From the NCBI RefSeq assembly GCF_001592745.1, contig NZ_LUKD01000005.1, positions 248,001-312,000 of the forward strand: a DNA stretch of 64,000 nt. Direction: 5' to 3'. The stretch comes from Bdellovibrio bacteriovorus (GTDB lineage: Bacteria; Bdellovibrionota; Bdellovibrionia; Bdellovibrionales; Bdellovibrionaceae). The notes beneath the pieces were generated by a model, which was given only the letters and a program-made list of their open reading frames with translations, was not told the origin of the DNA and did not search any database. Shown here piece by piece: positions 36,006 through 43,880 of this stretch (position 1 is its first letter; the number at the start of each line of letters is the position of its first letter). The position numbers and the translations under genes are program-made.

Positions 36006-36938
36006 TCAGTAATTCATATAAAGATCTTCAGCTTTAGGCGAAGTCTTAATAAGCTTTAATTCCTTTAACTGTTGAACCAAGGTGCTCCAGCGAGTGGAAC
36101 TCATGGAGCCCAAGGTTTCCTTTGTTTCAATCAAAGGTTTTTGAACATCCGCCGCTTTGTTGAATGTTTCTAGGTCGAAGGCCTTATTCAATGTAGCCAT
36201 GTGTTTGTTTGTGTCTTTAGGATCTTTCAGATAGGCGATCCATCCTTCACGCGAAGCTGCGACAAACTTTTTAACTAAATCTGGCTTTTTAGATAGCGTT
36301 TCTTCGGTGGCGCCAATCACCACCAGGTAGGGATTAAAACCCTCTTCGGCAATTAAGAATGTCTTTACTTTGGCTCCGGCTTTTTCTGCGCTTAAAGGCT
36401 CTGTTGTGATGAAGCCCTGCTGAGAGAAATTCTTGTCGTTCAAAAAGTTGCTAACGCCTCCTGCGTAGGGAACTACTTTGACTTTGGGTTTTCCAAACTT
36501 TTGAACTAAATATTGATAGTAAGGTAGACCCGACTGCATCGAAAGAATGCCTTCACTCATAAAAACATCTTTCAAGTTTTTATAATTTTTTTCCGCGTGG
36601 CTCATCACGATATAAGGTGATGTTTGATAGACAGCAAACAGACCTTTGACTTTGTTCTTTGAATTGCGATCTTGAGAAAGAATGATTTCATCAGCACTGA
36701 CAATAGCGAATTCCACTTTGCCGTTTGCAAGCATTTGCACCGTGGGCGTGCCAGATCCACCTTCGAGAATCTTCACATCTAAACCATGCTTTTTGTAAAT
36801 CCCTTGAAGGGCGGCCGCGTAAAACCCACCGAATTCAGGTTCTGCTTTCCAATTCAACGCCAGTGTGACTGAAGTCGGTGTTTGCGCAAAAGCCGGGGAG
36901 ACTAAAAGAAAAGTTAAACTTAAAAGCCAAGATTTCAT
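36006..36938 (-). CDS. ABC transporter substrate-binding protein, NMT1/THI5-like
   Basis: 310 residues with a signal peptide (ending PAFA-QTP). LALNWKAEPEFGGFYAAALQGIYKKHGLDVKI is the opening of the NMT1/THI5-like (ThiY/SsuA) family, where W-x-P-x-x-x-H-x-G-x-Y-x-A is usual. Substrates in the family include pyrimidine thiamine precursors, sulfonates and nitrate. The ligand here is not deducible, and no thiamine riboswitch was seen. Third of a coupled ABC operon (12 bp after the permease). Confidence 0.85.
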   Translation of the reverse strand: MKSWLLSLTFLLVSPAFAQTPTSVTLALNWKAEPEFGGFYAAALQGIYKKHGLDVKILEGGSGTPTVQMLANGKVEFAIVSADEIILSQDRNSKNKVKGLFAVYQTSPYIVMSHAEKNYKNLKDVFMSEGILSMQSGLPYYQYLVQKFGKPKVKVVPYAGGVSNFLNDKNFSQQGFITTEPLSAEKAGAKVKTFLIAEEGFNPYLVVIGATEETLSKKPDLVKKFVAASREGWIAYLKDPKDTNKHMATLNKAFDLETFNKAADVQKPLIETKETLGSMSSTRWSTLVQQLKELKLIKTSPKAEDLYMNY

Positions 36939-36949
36939 TTCGTAAGTCC

Positions 36950-37705
36950 TTATTCTTGTGATGAAGAGGCAAAAGGCCGGCGTAACACGATGAGTTTGTG
37001 AGCGGCCGTCAGCGTGCCCATAAATAATAGTCCCATGAGTGATAACAATAATAATGCAGCAAAGACGATGTCTACTCTTTGTTGCGTGCGTGCTGAATCA
37101 ATCAAAGCACCTAAGCCGCCACCGCCGACAAACTCCCCCGCGATGGCTCCAATGATGGAAAGACCAGTCGAGATTTTTAGTCCAGAATAAATATAAGAAT
37201 AGGCCGAGGGGATACGAAGTTTTAAAAGCATTTGCAAACGAGACGCATGATAAATGCGAAAGAGATCTTTTTGAGATTCACTGGCGCTTTCTAGACCCAT
37301 CAGTGTGTTTGCGATAATCGGAAACAACGAGACGATAAAGCTCGACGCTATTACTGTCGGTGCTCCAAAGCCGAAATAGATCACCAATAACGGAGCAATG
37401 GCGATAATAGGGACAGTTTGAAAAAACACGGCAAACGGTAAAATGGCGCGTTTTAAGAGATCTGAAAGTGAGAACACAAACGCAATCAAGTTGCCGATAA
37501 GAATACTCAAGGCGAGTCCAGCAAGAACATTGAAAAGAGTTTCTTGAAATGCGGTTGCAAAGTCCTCATGCATTTCTTGAAGTGTTTTTAAAACAGATGT
37601 TGGTGCAGGAATTAAAGTATCACTTATAAGACCTTTTTGAACGGCCAGTTCTAAAAGCAAAGTAAGAACAATGAAGCTTATCACTGCAGGAAGAAAGCGT
37701 TTCAT
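36950..37705 (-). CDS. ABC transporter permease, SsuC/ThiX-like
   Basis: 251 residues with about six TM segments. The cytoplasmic loop ASESQKDLFRIYHASRLQMLLKLRIPSAYSYIYSGLK contains the EAA-like coupling region (here with L-R-I-P-S-A), typical of the SsuC/TauC branch. It overlaps the ATPase gene by 4 bp and precedes the binding protein. Confidence 0.9.
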   Translation of the reverse strand: MKRFLPAVISFIVLTLLLELAVQKGLISDTLIPAPTSVLKTLQEMHEDFATAFQETLFNVLAGLALSILIGNLIAFVFSLSDLLKRAILPFAVFFQTVPIIAIAPLLVIYFGFGAPTVIASSFIVSLFPIIANTLMGLESASESQKDLFRIYHASRLQMLLKLRIPSAYSYIYSGLKISTGLSIIGAIAGEFVGGGGLGALIDSARTQQRVDIVFAALLLLSLMGLLFMGTLTAAHKLIVLRRPFASSSQE

Positions 37706-38451
37706 TCTTTAAACCTCGCCGAAATACTTCTAACAATATGGTTTAAGTTTTCCGACGTGCGAAGCTCTTCAGTGCGATTGGCAGGAAGTTCCACTTTTTG
37801 ATCGACGACTTTTTTTGCACCAGGTCCTTTTAACATAATAATTCGCTCAGAAAGATAAGTGGATTCAAACAAAGAATGAGTGACAAACACGATCGTCATT
37901 TTTTCTTTCTTCCACAATTCTAGAAGCTGATTTTGCATTTCAAAGCGCGTGTTTTCATCCAGGGCGGCAAAAGGTTCATCCATCAACAAAAGTCGAGGTT
38001 GGTTGACTAAAGCCCGCGCTAACGAAACACGCATTTTCATTCCGCCAGACAATTCATGAGGAAAAAGATTTTCGCTGTCTTCCAGGTGAACTTTTTTAAG
38101 TGCCGCACGGATGCAATTTGATTTTTCGTCGGCAGAGATTTTTTTTAAATCATCACTAAGCTCAAACGGCAGAGCGACGTTTTCAAAAACACTGCGCCAA
38201 GGAAGCAGGTTGGCCTCTTGAAAGACGAAGCTAAAAATATTTTTGCCAGACGGGGAGAGGCTCACCTCCCCTTTTGTTGGTTTTTCTAGACCTGCGATCA
38301 GTCTCAGCAGGGTGGATTTGCCACAACCCGAAGGGCCGACGAGGGAAACAAAGGAGCCGGGTTCAATCTTCAGATCGAGATTATGAATCACTTCACGCTT
38401 TTGAAAGCTTTTGTGAAGTTCTTTGATTTCAATACCCAAGCCTTCGCTCAT
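37702..38451 (-). CDS. ABC transporter ATPase, SsuB/ThiZ-like
   Basis: 249 residues. Walker A GPSGCGKST, Q-loop FVFQEANLLPW (the L-L-P-W is typical of SsuB/TauB/ThiZ), signature LSGGM, Walker B LLLMDEPFAALD, switch His in VTHS. Energises the adjacent permease. It begins 2 bp after the oxygenase gene, so the four genes form one transcription unit. Confidence 0.95.
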   Translation of the reverse strand: MSEGLGIEIKELHKSFQKREVIHNLDLKIEPGSFVSLVGPSGCGKSTLLRLIAGLEKPTKGEVSLSPSGKNIFSFVFQEANLLPWRSVFENVALPFELSDDLKKISADEKSNCIRAALKKVHLEDSENLFPHELSGGMKMRVSLARALVNQPRLLLMDEPFAALDENTRFEMQNQLLELWKKEKMTIVFVTHSLFESTYLSERIIMLKGPGAKKVVDQKVELPANRTEELRTSENLNHIVRSISARFKE

Positions 38452-38453
38452 CT

Positions 38454-39068
38454 TTACACCCAGTCGTAATTAAAGCTGATGCTGATGCGTTCTTTGTGGG
38501 CGTCGTTTTTAGGAACTTCATGACGGAGCCAGCTTTCAAACAACACCACATGACCTTCTTGAGGTGCTAAAGAATAATGGCGTTGGTTATGGTCTTTCGC
38601 ATTGTGCTTGCGTGGCGGGGACGCCATGAATGAATCCAGACGTGGGTCTTCAAACTTAATTGAAGAACAGTTTTTCGGCGTTTGAACATAATAAGTGCCG
38701 CTGATCACTGAAAGCGGATGGATGTGCATGGTATGAATCACATCCGTCGGCATGATATTCACCCAGCAGGAGCTCATTCTTAATTCTTTTGGGTCAATAT
38801 CCATCTCAAGATGCTTTACGAATTTGCGAACGTGTTTGTTGATTTCTTTTTCCAGTGTTTCAAATGTCGAAGAGTAGCGATGCAATTGCGCTAAAGAACC
38901 ATAAGAAGTGTAACCGCCCTTATAATTCTTTTTAGACCAAGCCTGTCCCTCCTCGTCGATTTCGGCAAATTTATACGCCTCGTCTTTAAGTTCTTTAAGA
39001 AGTTTTGGCTGCCCCTTCACAGCTAAAGGGGAGTAATAAACGAATGTGGGGAACAAAGTTTTGATCAT
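38454..39068 (-). CDS. 2-oxoglutarate/Fe(II)-dependent oxygenase-like protein (TIGR02466 type)
   Basis: 204 residues. The start IKTLFPTFVY, the middle WVNIMPTDVIHTMHIHPLSVISGTYYV, and the end VLFESWLRHEVPKN followed by RISISFNYDW match the family of putative 2OG-Fe(II) oxygenases defined as TIGR02466. The Fe ligands would be the His in M-H-I-H-P and the distal His in L-R-H, with R-I-S-I-S-F-N binding 2-oxoglutarate. First gene of the ABC operon, so it may oxidise the imported compound. The start codon lies next to an enhancer-like palindrome used by the divergent gene. Confidence 0.8.
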   Translation of the reverse strand: MIKTLFPTFVYYSPLAVKGQPKLLKELKDEAYKFAEIDEEGQAWSKKNYKGGYTSYGSLAQLHRYSSTFETLEKEINKHVRKFVKHLEMDIDPKELRMSSCWVNIMPTDVIHTMHIHPLSVISGTYYVQTPKNCSSIKFEDPRLDSFMASPPRKHNAKDHNQRHYSLAPQEGHVVLFESWLRHEVPKNDAHKERISISFNYDWV

Positions 39069-39135
39069 TTTGAGACGCCTTTTATAGTCGCTTTATTAGC
39101 TTTCAAGATAGGGCGAATCCTGTCTCATTTCAAGA
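39063..39135 (+). promoter_or_regulatory. Enhancer-like palindromes of the third sigma-54 promoter
   Basis: GATCATTTTGAGA (39063-39075) and TCTCATTTCAAGA (39123-39135), each an imperfect copy of TCTCA-N3-TGAGA, 60 bp apart. The second is 78 bp from the -24 box. Confidence 0.45.
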
Positions 39136-39213
39136 AGTTCACTACTAGTTAGACATGTGTTAGGCGCTTTTTCGGCGCCCCCCATATCAAAGCCAAAATA
39201 TCGGGGTTCCGCG

Positions 39214-39229
39214 TGGCACCGCACTTGCT
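39214..39229 (+). promoter_or_regulatory. Sigma-54 promoter
   Basis: TGGCAC-CGCAC-TTGCT, exact consensus at both boxes and right spacing. The next gene starts at 39261 with AAGGAG before it. Confidence 0.85.
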
Positions 39230-39260
39230 TTAGTAATCCGTATCCACAAGGAGTGAAACT

Positions 39261-39590
39261 ATGAAAAAGCAAGTTCTTGTAACAATCATCGCAATGATTC
39301 CGGCTGTGAGCTTCGCTAAAATCTCGGACTTTAACGCTCTTATTTCTGAGAACGTCAAAGCTCAAGGTGAGTTGCACTCTACAGTGAAAGGCAATATCGA
39401 TGAAGCTCGCGATCAAGCTGCTGCGGCTCAAGTTCGTGAACGCATCGTTGTCGTTGAAAACTCGGGTGTATCTTATAATTCTCCGACTAAGAAAGATCTT
39501 TTGGCTTTTAAAAAGGAAAAAAGATCTCACCGTGCTTCTGAATCAAAACAATTCGAGCGCCTTGCATCTGAAATCAGCTCTGCAGAGTAA
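39261..39590 (+). CDS. Small secreted helical protein
   Basis: 109 residues with a signal peptide (cleavage near SFA-K). The mature 91 residues are charged and helical (ISENVKAQGELHSTVKGNIDEARDQ in overlapping heptads) with no Cys. No family recognised. Monocistronic between a sigma-54 promoter and an intrinsic terminator, so it is certainly a transcribed unit. Confidence 0.8.
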   Translation: MKKQVLVTIIAMIPAVSFAKISDFNALISENVKAQGELHSTVKGNIDEARDQAAAAQVRERIVVVENSGVSYNSPTKKDLLAFKKEKRSHRASESKQFERLASEISSAE

Positions 39591-39629
39591 TTTTAGATAC
39601 AGATTTTAAATACGAAAATACGAACCACC

Positions 39630-39662
39630 AACGCCTTCCTAACAGAAGGCGTTTTTTATTTT
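39630..39662 (+). terminator. Intrinsic terminator
   Basis: AACGCCTTC (39630-39638), loop, GAAGGCGTT (39645-39653), then TTTTATTTTT. Confidence 0.9.
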
Positions 39663-39744
39663 TCGAAGCTCTCAAGCAGAAAGAAGCCATTTGCCCCAGG
39701 GGCTTCGGTCAAAAGGTTCAGAGTATCCGGGTCTGTTTATGAAA

Positions 39745-40281
39745 TTAAAGGATGAGTTTGCGAAGCTCCTGTTGGGAGTACACGTAGTCCGCGTAAACCA
39801 TGGTGTTTGTGATATTTCTGTGTCCTAAAGCCACCTGAACTAAGCGCAAATCTTTCGTCTTTTGATAGAGCTCGATCGCAAAAGTATGCCTCAAAGCGTG
39901 AAACTTCTTTGGGACGGGGCGATACAATTGCCAGACCTGATAGAGACGATCATAGGTGATGGGAAAAACCTTCGTTCCGCCTTGGTTTTCCGCAAAGCGA
40001 TGAAGTTTAGAAAAAAGCTGCGAATGAAGGGGGATTTCCCGGTCATTCGAGCTCTTTAAACCCCGGATGAAAACCGTTTCATCATAGGGATTCAAATCAC
40101 TGCGCTGGATATTCAAAATTTCCTGAGCTCGGGCTCCGGTTCTTAATCCCACCCAAATCATCAAACAATTGCGGGGATCTCGATCTTCAAAATCTGTGAG
40201 AATTTTTCGCAAACGTTCTGATTCGGGCGCGAGAAGATATTTGTTTTTATTGAGCTGATACCGAGGTGCTGCCGATGCCAT
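39745..40281 (-). CDS. Minimal tyrosine recombinase (catalytic domain only)
   Basis: 178 residues. TGARAQEIL carries the first catalytic Arg, RGLKSSNDREIPL the beta-hairpin Lys, FHALRHTFAIELY the H-x-x-R, VALGHRNITNT the second His, and MVYADYVY the nucleophile Tyr. The N-terminal core-binding SAM-like domain of XerC/D is missing, so the enzyme is about half the usual length. It is a paralogue of the recombinase at 41216 (shared D-R-E-I-P, A-L-G-H-(R/K)-N-I, and V-Y-x-D-(Y/F)-V-Y). It may be the left end of the element or a leftover of a related insertion. Confidence 0.85.
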   Translation of the reverse strand: MASAAPRYQLNKNKYLLAPESERLRKILTDFEDRDPRNCLMIWVGLRTGARAQEILNIQRSDLNPYDETVFIRGLKSSNDREIPLHSQLFSKLHRFAENQGGTKVFPITYDRLYQVWQLYRPVPKKFHALRHTFAIELYQKTKDLRLVQVALGHRNITNTMVYADYVYSQQELRKLIL

Positions 40282-41215
40282 AACTCATCATCAAGAGTCC
40301 AGGTGGCTTTGACAACCGATATTCATAACGCCTTGCATTCAAAGTGGCGACATGTAGAAAATATTTGTTTAGACGCAGTGAATAATAAATAGATGCATAG
40401 CGTCATGAATGCCACCATTAAAAACCACCAATAAAATATATAATAATATCAATAACTTAATACTAAAGAATATAACTAGACGGTGCGCGTTAGGACGTTG
40501 TTCTAGAGAATTTTTTGTTTATGCGGGACGTCGGCGGAGTGACCAAAAAGACGGGACTAAACTGGGTTCATATCACGCGCGGAGGCGCGAGAATAGGGAG
40601 AGTCATCGGAAGTTTCGCGAAATGTTCTGGAATTAAAGTTAGATCGTTACCACACGTTTTTTAAATTTAATTTCAGCGATTTTCAGCAAGAAAATCAAAC
40701 ATTTAAGGACGCGCTAGCAGACTCACGGATGAGGCTACAGCGGCGCCAGAAGAACAGTCCCGCGAACTTCCGACGACAGCACCCGAAAGGAAAACTAAAG
40801 CAATGCACTTCTTACATCAAGTGAAATTGCAAAAAGGTTCCATGCTGTCTAAGGCTCGAGAAATGTGTCCGCAGAGGACCAAGCTCTTAAAAGGGGATAA
40901 CAAACGGTTTCAAAAAGGGTTTGTAGGGGACTTTTTGAACTAGGGCGTCTGAGGGGTGAGAGGATATTCACGATATTTTCCTCAGAGTGATTTTGTGAAT
41001 TGATAACAGTGCGCCGCCGCCTCGATTAAGAGTCAATCCGTGACTTTTTCACAACTTCTCGAATTTTATTCGTTGTGGGAAGAGCACGGGTTCCATCTAG
41101 GGGAACTTCATTGCGTGTTGACCACCGCGCAAGGGGGCTCACCCCCAGAAACCCTACACCTTTAAAAAAAAATTCCCTAACGCAGTAAGTCGATATTGGT
41201 TTATATTGCGTAGCG
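40282..41215. other. 930-bp noncoding segment between the two recombinases
   Basis: No gene is supported on either strand. It starts A/T-rich (40400-40480). It then holds a GC-rich hairpin CGCGC-GGAG-GCGCG near 40576-40589 and a long nested inverted repeat (40602-40777, listed separately). Further on, near 40948-40982, GTCTGAGG pairs with CCTCAGA enclosing GGATAT/ATATTTTCC. It could contain an attachment site, an origin or a structured RNA. Confidence 0.5.
40602..40777 (+). ncRNA. Candidate structured RNA or inverted-repeat site
   Basis: 40602-40619 (GTCATCGGAAGTTTCGCG) is the reverse complement of 40761-40777 with one mismatch and one bulged base. Pairing continues inward: TGTTC-TGG at 40622-40630 against CCAGAAGAACA at 40746-40756. 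A further hairpin, GATTTTC-AGCAA-GAAAATC, lies inside at 40678-40696. The whole can fold as a long stem closed around one or more hairpins. Whether it works as RNA or as DNA (recombinase or replication site) cannot be told. Confidence 0.4.
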
Positions 41216-41791
41216 ATGAAGCGACAACACACCATCACATCCGCAAAAGTGCTTACGATCGAAGAGGAAGGCCATTTACGCGCTTCACTGCGCAGGGGCC
41301 TCCGTACCCTTGAGGACGTGCGTAACGCGCTGCTATTCCAATGCCTGCTCGATTTAGGCCCTCGCGTGCAAGAACTCTTGAATGCGAAGATCCGCGATTT
41401 TAATCCGTTCCAGGCGACGATCTTTATTCGCGCGCTAAAAGGCTCTAGGGATCGCGAAATTCCAATGGCTATCGGACTAGCCAGGGCCGTAAGAAAATTC
41501 GTTCTAGACTGGTTTGGCGTGAAAGACTGGCATCTCCTGGATCCAGACGCGAAAATTTTTAATCTGAGTTACGACCGGGCTTACCAGATCTGGCAGTTCT
41601 ACACTCCGAATAAAGAAAAAACGATGCACTGCTTGCGCCACACTTTTGCGACGAATCTTTATCGCAAAACAAAAGATATCAAGCTTGTGCAGATCGCGCT
41701 CGGCCACAAGAACATTCTTAATACCCAAGTGTATGTTGATTTCGTCTATGCGCAAGATTCGATGCGCGCGTTGATGTACGGGAACGGATAA
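41216..41791 (+). CDS. Minimal tyrosine recombinase of the element
   Basis: 191 residues. DLGPRVQELL has the first Arg, RALKGSRDREIPM the Lys region, MHCLRHTFATNLY the H-x-x-R, IALGHKNILNT the His, and QVYVDFVYAQ the Tyr. Like its paralogue at 39745 it lacks the N-terminal DNA-binding domain. It converges on the late operon and shares the terminator region with it. Probably the integrase. No clear Shine-Dalgarno sequence before the ATG at 41216. Confidence 0.85.
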   Translation: MKRQHTITSAKVLTIEEEGHLRASLRRGLRTLEDVRNALLFQCLLDLGPRVQELLNAKIRDFNPFQATIFIRALKGSRDREIPMAIGLARAVRKFVLDWFGVKDWHLLDPDAKIFNLSYDRAYQIWQFYTPNKEKTMHCLRHTFATNLYRKTKDIKLVQIALGHKNILNTQVYVDFVYAQDSMRALMYGNG

Positions 41792-41815
41792 AAAAGGCGC
41801 GGTGTTTCCGCGCCT
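41789..41815 (-). terminator. Terminator of the viral late operon
   Basis: AGGCGCGG (41795-41802), loop TGTTT, CCGCGCCT (41808-41815). On the reverse strand the stem is followed by TTTTTATCC. It lies 10 bp past the TAG that ends the frameshifted reading frame. Confidence 0.85.
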
Positions 41816-41824
41816 GAGAGTCTA

Positions 41825-42016
41825 CTAGGTAGCACTCTGTTGTTCTGGGCTCTCTTGGGAGTCCGAACTTTGATTCTCTGTCGTAGGTGCGTTTGCATTC
41901 TGAGCATCCGCATTTTGATCCGCCGGTGGAGCTTGAGGCTCGGGTGCCGCTGGCGGGTTTGGTTCGGCCGGAGGTTCTGGCGCCGGTGGCGCAGGTTCCG
42001 GCTCGATTACTTTGGG
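41825..42016 (-). other. Candidate -1 programmed frameshift and Pro-rich extension
   Basis: Codons 124-127 of the 126-residue gene read GCC CCA AAG TAA. The heptamer C-CCA-AAG (42016-42010) is a canonical X-XXY-YYZ slippery site, and the stop follows directly. Seven nt later a hairpin GCCGG/CCGGC (loop 11 nt) begins. In the -1 frame the message stays open for 61 codons, rich in Pro, Glu, Ala and Gln (EPEPAPPAPEPPAEP and onward), to TAG at 41825-41827. A 187-residue product would result. The alternative is a recent frameshift mutation or sequencing error. Confidence 0.6.
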
Positions 42017-42387
42017 GCTTGCACGTTTCCGATCTGGTCAACTGTGTACCCTGCCATTTTCTTGTATTCTTCGATTGAAAGAATACGGTTGTCGGCTTGC
42101 ACCAACTCGCGTGAAGCTTCGATACGCGCGCTAGCTTCTTCATCAAGACCGATACGGCCGTCAGCGTGAAGCTTATACACACGAGTGTTCTTTGGAATAG
42201 GTGACAAGTCGTGCTTATCAATCGCACCAAGCTCATTGCTCTTGTCGCGAATCACGCCGTCGCCGCCTTTGCGAAGCGCAACGCGATGAACGCCGTCTGC
42301 GCAATACACATCGAGTCTGTCGTCTGAAGCATCGACCTTGCCGTTTGGATATTTATTTTTGTAGTGAACCACGTATGACGATAACAT
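42007..42387 (-). CDS. Viral late protein, unknown; 0-frame product of frameshift gene
   Basis: 126 residues, no TM. It begins MLSSYVVHYKNKYPNGKVDA, has a beta-rich first half (DVYCADGVHRVALRKGGDGV) and a helical second half (RILSIEEYKKMAGYTVDQ). Last gene of the late operon. With the -1 frame it gains a long flexible Pro-rich tail, as seen in some spike stalks or adaptor proteins. No family recognised. It starts 1 bp after the preceding gene's stop, with GAAGGAG-like sequence upstream. Confidence 0.7.
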   Translation of the reverse strand: MLSSYVVHYKNKYPNGKVDASDDRLDVYCADGVHRVALRKGGDGVIRDKSNELGAIDKHDLSPIPKNTRVYKLHADGRIGLDEEASARIEASRELVQADNRILSIEEYKKMAGYTVDQIGNVQAPK

Positions 42388-42388
42388 T

Positions 42389-42604
42389 TTACTCTCCTTC
42401 GTTTGAGTCGTTGTTTTGGTTTCTTAAAATTCTAATCAAGCGGTGGGCTTCATTGATATCTTTCCGCATCTTTTGGATCTTGCGGAAATGGGAGACGGCC
42501 GCGCCCACCAGGAGGCCGATATTTGAAAGCACGACAGAGCCGATCACCATCCAAAATGCTGATACTAAATTTTGATCGCCGATCACGGCTCTTACGGATT
42601 CCAT
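42389..42604 (-). CDS. Small viral membrane protein
   Basis: 71 residues from the ATG at 42604, which follows AGGAG and overlaps the previous stop as TAATG. One TM segment (WMVIGSVVLSNIGLLVGAAVS) followed by a basic helical tail (HFRKIQKMRKDINEAHRLIRI). Placed beside the transglycosylase and another small TM protein; the arrangement recalls a holin/lysis or entry cassette, but could equally be a virion membrane protein. Confidence 0.7.
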   Translation of the reverse strand: MESVRAVIGDQNLVSAFWMVIGSVVLSNIGLLVGAAVSHFRKIQKMRKDINEAHRLIRILRNQNNDSNEGE

Positions 42605-42780
42605 TACTTCTCCTGTGTGATAGGTGCGAGAGTCGGTGCGCCACACACCGCTTCTTTGAACTCACTCGTTTGCATTCCAACGGCCGCCGCACCTAATGCG
42701 ATCGCGATCGCGGATCCCCAAGAAACGAGTCTCTTTTTTGAAATGAACATCGCGCCTACGCGCTTAATAACTTCGATCAT
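42604..42780 (-). CDS. Small viral membrane protein
   Basis: 58 residues with one hydrophobic segment (SWGSAIAIALGAAAVGM) after a basic amphipathic N-terminus (MIEVIKRVGAMFISKKRL). The ATG overlaps the transglycosylase stop (ATGA) and the TAA overlaps the next ATG, so it is certainly part of the coupled operon. Function unknown; size and shape fit a holin-like or membrane-virion protein. Confidence 0.65.
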   Translation of the reverse strand: MIEVIKRVGAMFISKKRLVSWGSAIAIALGAAAVGMQTSEFKEAVCGAPTLAPITQEK

Positions 42781-43325
42781 ATTGTGCCTTCCTTGCTTTG
42801 TTTGTAAAATCCAACAACCAAATTGAAGTAGTCGTTGGCGAAACCTTTAGAGATCGTTCCGTTACGCTCTTTATTTGTGTTTCCCAGGCCTTGATTGTAA
42901 GCCTTAATCATCCACTCGGTGCGACGTGGATCCGTAACCGGGAAACGCAAGCTAAGCCATGCGAGATACTGAGCAGCGATGCGAATGCAATACTCTGGGT
43001 TGTTGAGTTTTTCGGCCGTCGCACTTGTGTCGTAATCGCGAGCCGTGGGAACAGTGACTTGCATTACGCCCCAAGATTTCCCGTCCTCCGATTTCGAGCC
43101 CTCAACGTCGGAAGGTGCCGCGAGACCGCGCGCCACGCGTGGGTGATAGCCGAACGTACTTTCTTTCATGCAAATTGCACGCATGAGATGAAAATCTAAA
43201 CCGAATTGAGAGGCATACTTTTTTAGAAGCGGATCGAATCGCTTGAAATCTTTGTTTGTTACGGCCGTTTTTTTGTCACCGCTGCCCATATATAAAATTC
43301 CTCCGATGATAACCCACTCGATCAT
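42777..43325 (-). CDS. Lytic transglycosylase (SLT family)
   Basis: 182 residues. A TM or signal-like N-terminus (MIEWVIIGGILYMG) precedes the SLT domain: MRAICMKESTFGYHP has the catalytic Glu (E-S), KSWGVMQVTVPTARDY matches the G-x-M-Q-(V/I) motif, YLAWLSLRF and MIKAYNQGLGN the A-Y-N-x-G motif. All core motifs are present. Such enzymes are carried in membrane-containing virions (for example PRD1 P7) to open peptidoglycan during entry. Overlaps its neighbours by 4 bp each side. Confidence 0.9.
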   Translation of the reverse strand: MIEWVIIGGILYMGSGDKKTAVTNKDFKRFDPLLKKYASQFGLDFHLMRAICMKESTFGYHPRVARGLAAPSDVEGSKSEDGKSWGVMQVTVPTARDYDTSATAEKLNNPEYCIRIAAQYLAWLSLRFPVTDPRRTEWMIKAYNQGLGNTNKERNGTISKGFANDYFNLVVGFYKQSKEGTI

Positions 43326-43876
43326 TTCGTTGCCTTTTTCACTCTCGCTTTTACAGCGGCCGTGCCTTCTTTTACTTTTTTCTTGATCGAATCCATTGTT
43401 TCTTTTGAAACAGTGGAATTATTTTTTCCGAACGAATAAATGTAAAAGATCACGCCACCGATCAACAAAAACGGGAGCAGGGAAGTAAGCCAGGACATCG
43501 AAGTGATAACGCTGTTTCCAAAGGTCACAGTTCCATCCAAGACGGTCGTTCCAACGTCTTTCGCTACCGTTGTAGTTAGATCAAGGTAGTTAATCTGCGA
43601 GGCTTTGTTTCCAAGAGCCTTGATGTACTCCTGGTGGTCCTTTGGAATGCGTCCCTGGGCGACGTCAGCGAGGCCTTCCATGGCTTTTATAACGTCGCCC
43701 TGGGACATGTTGTTGGCACTGATCGCGAGGCCAATTCCATCGGCGTAAATATCTGCCTTCTTTCCATAGACGGCATACAACTCTTCATAGGTACGATTGC
43801 CGTAGGCAGAATACCTAGTTGATCGGTTGTGAAAATATTTAAGGGCTTGCTTGCCCAACTCTAAATCAGTTGCCAT
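43322..43876 (-). CDS. Viral membrane protein, unknown
   Basis: 184 residues. N-terminal two-thirds helical and soluble, one strong TM near residues 130-150 (SLLPFLLIGGVIFYIYSFG), and a Lys-rich C-terminal tail (KKKVKEGTAAVKARVKKATK). GGCGGAG before the ATG lies inside the preceding gene. Likely a virion membrane protein with a DNA-facing basic tail (inference). Confidence 0.7.
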   Translation of the reverse strand: MATDLELGKQALKYFHNRSTRYSAYGNRTYEELYAVYGKKADIYADGIGLAISANNMSQGDVIKAMEGLADVAQGRIPKDHQEYIKALGNKASQINYLDLTTTVAKDVGTTVLDGTVTFGNSVITSMSWLTSLLPFLLIGGVIFYIYSFGKNNSTVSKETMDSIKKKVKEGTAAVKARVKKATK

Positions 43877-43880
43877 AAAA

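Noticed and set aside
36006-38451. Thiamine-precursor (ThiXYZ) importer by name
   Set aside because: The family also covers sulfonates and other ligands, and no thiamine riboswitch or thi gene is near.
41718-42236. 172-codon frame across the end of the late operon
   Set aside because: Shares sequence with the 126-residue gene in another frame and with the convergent recombinase; the Pro-rich -1 frame is the coherent continuation.
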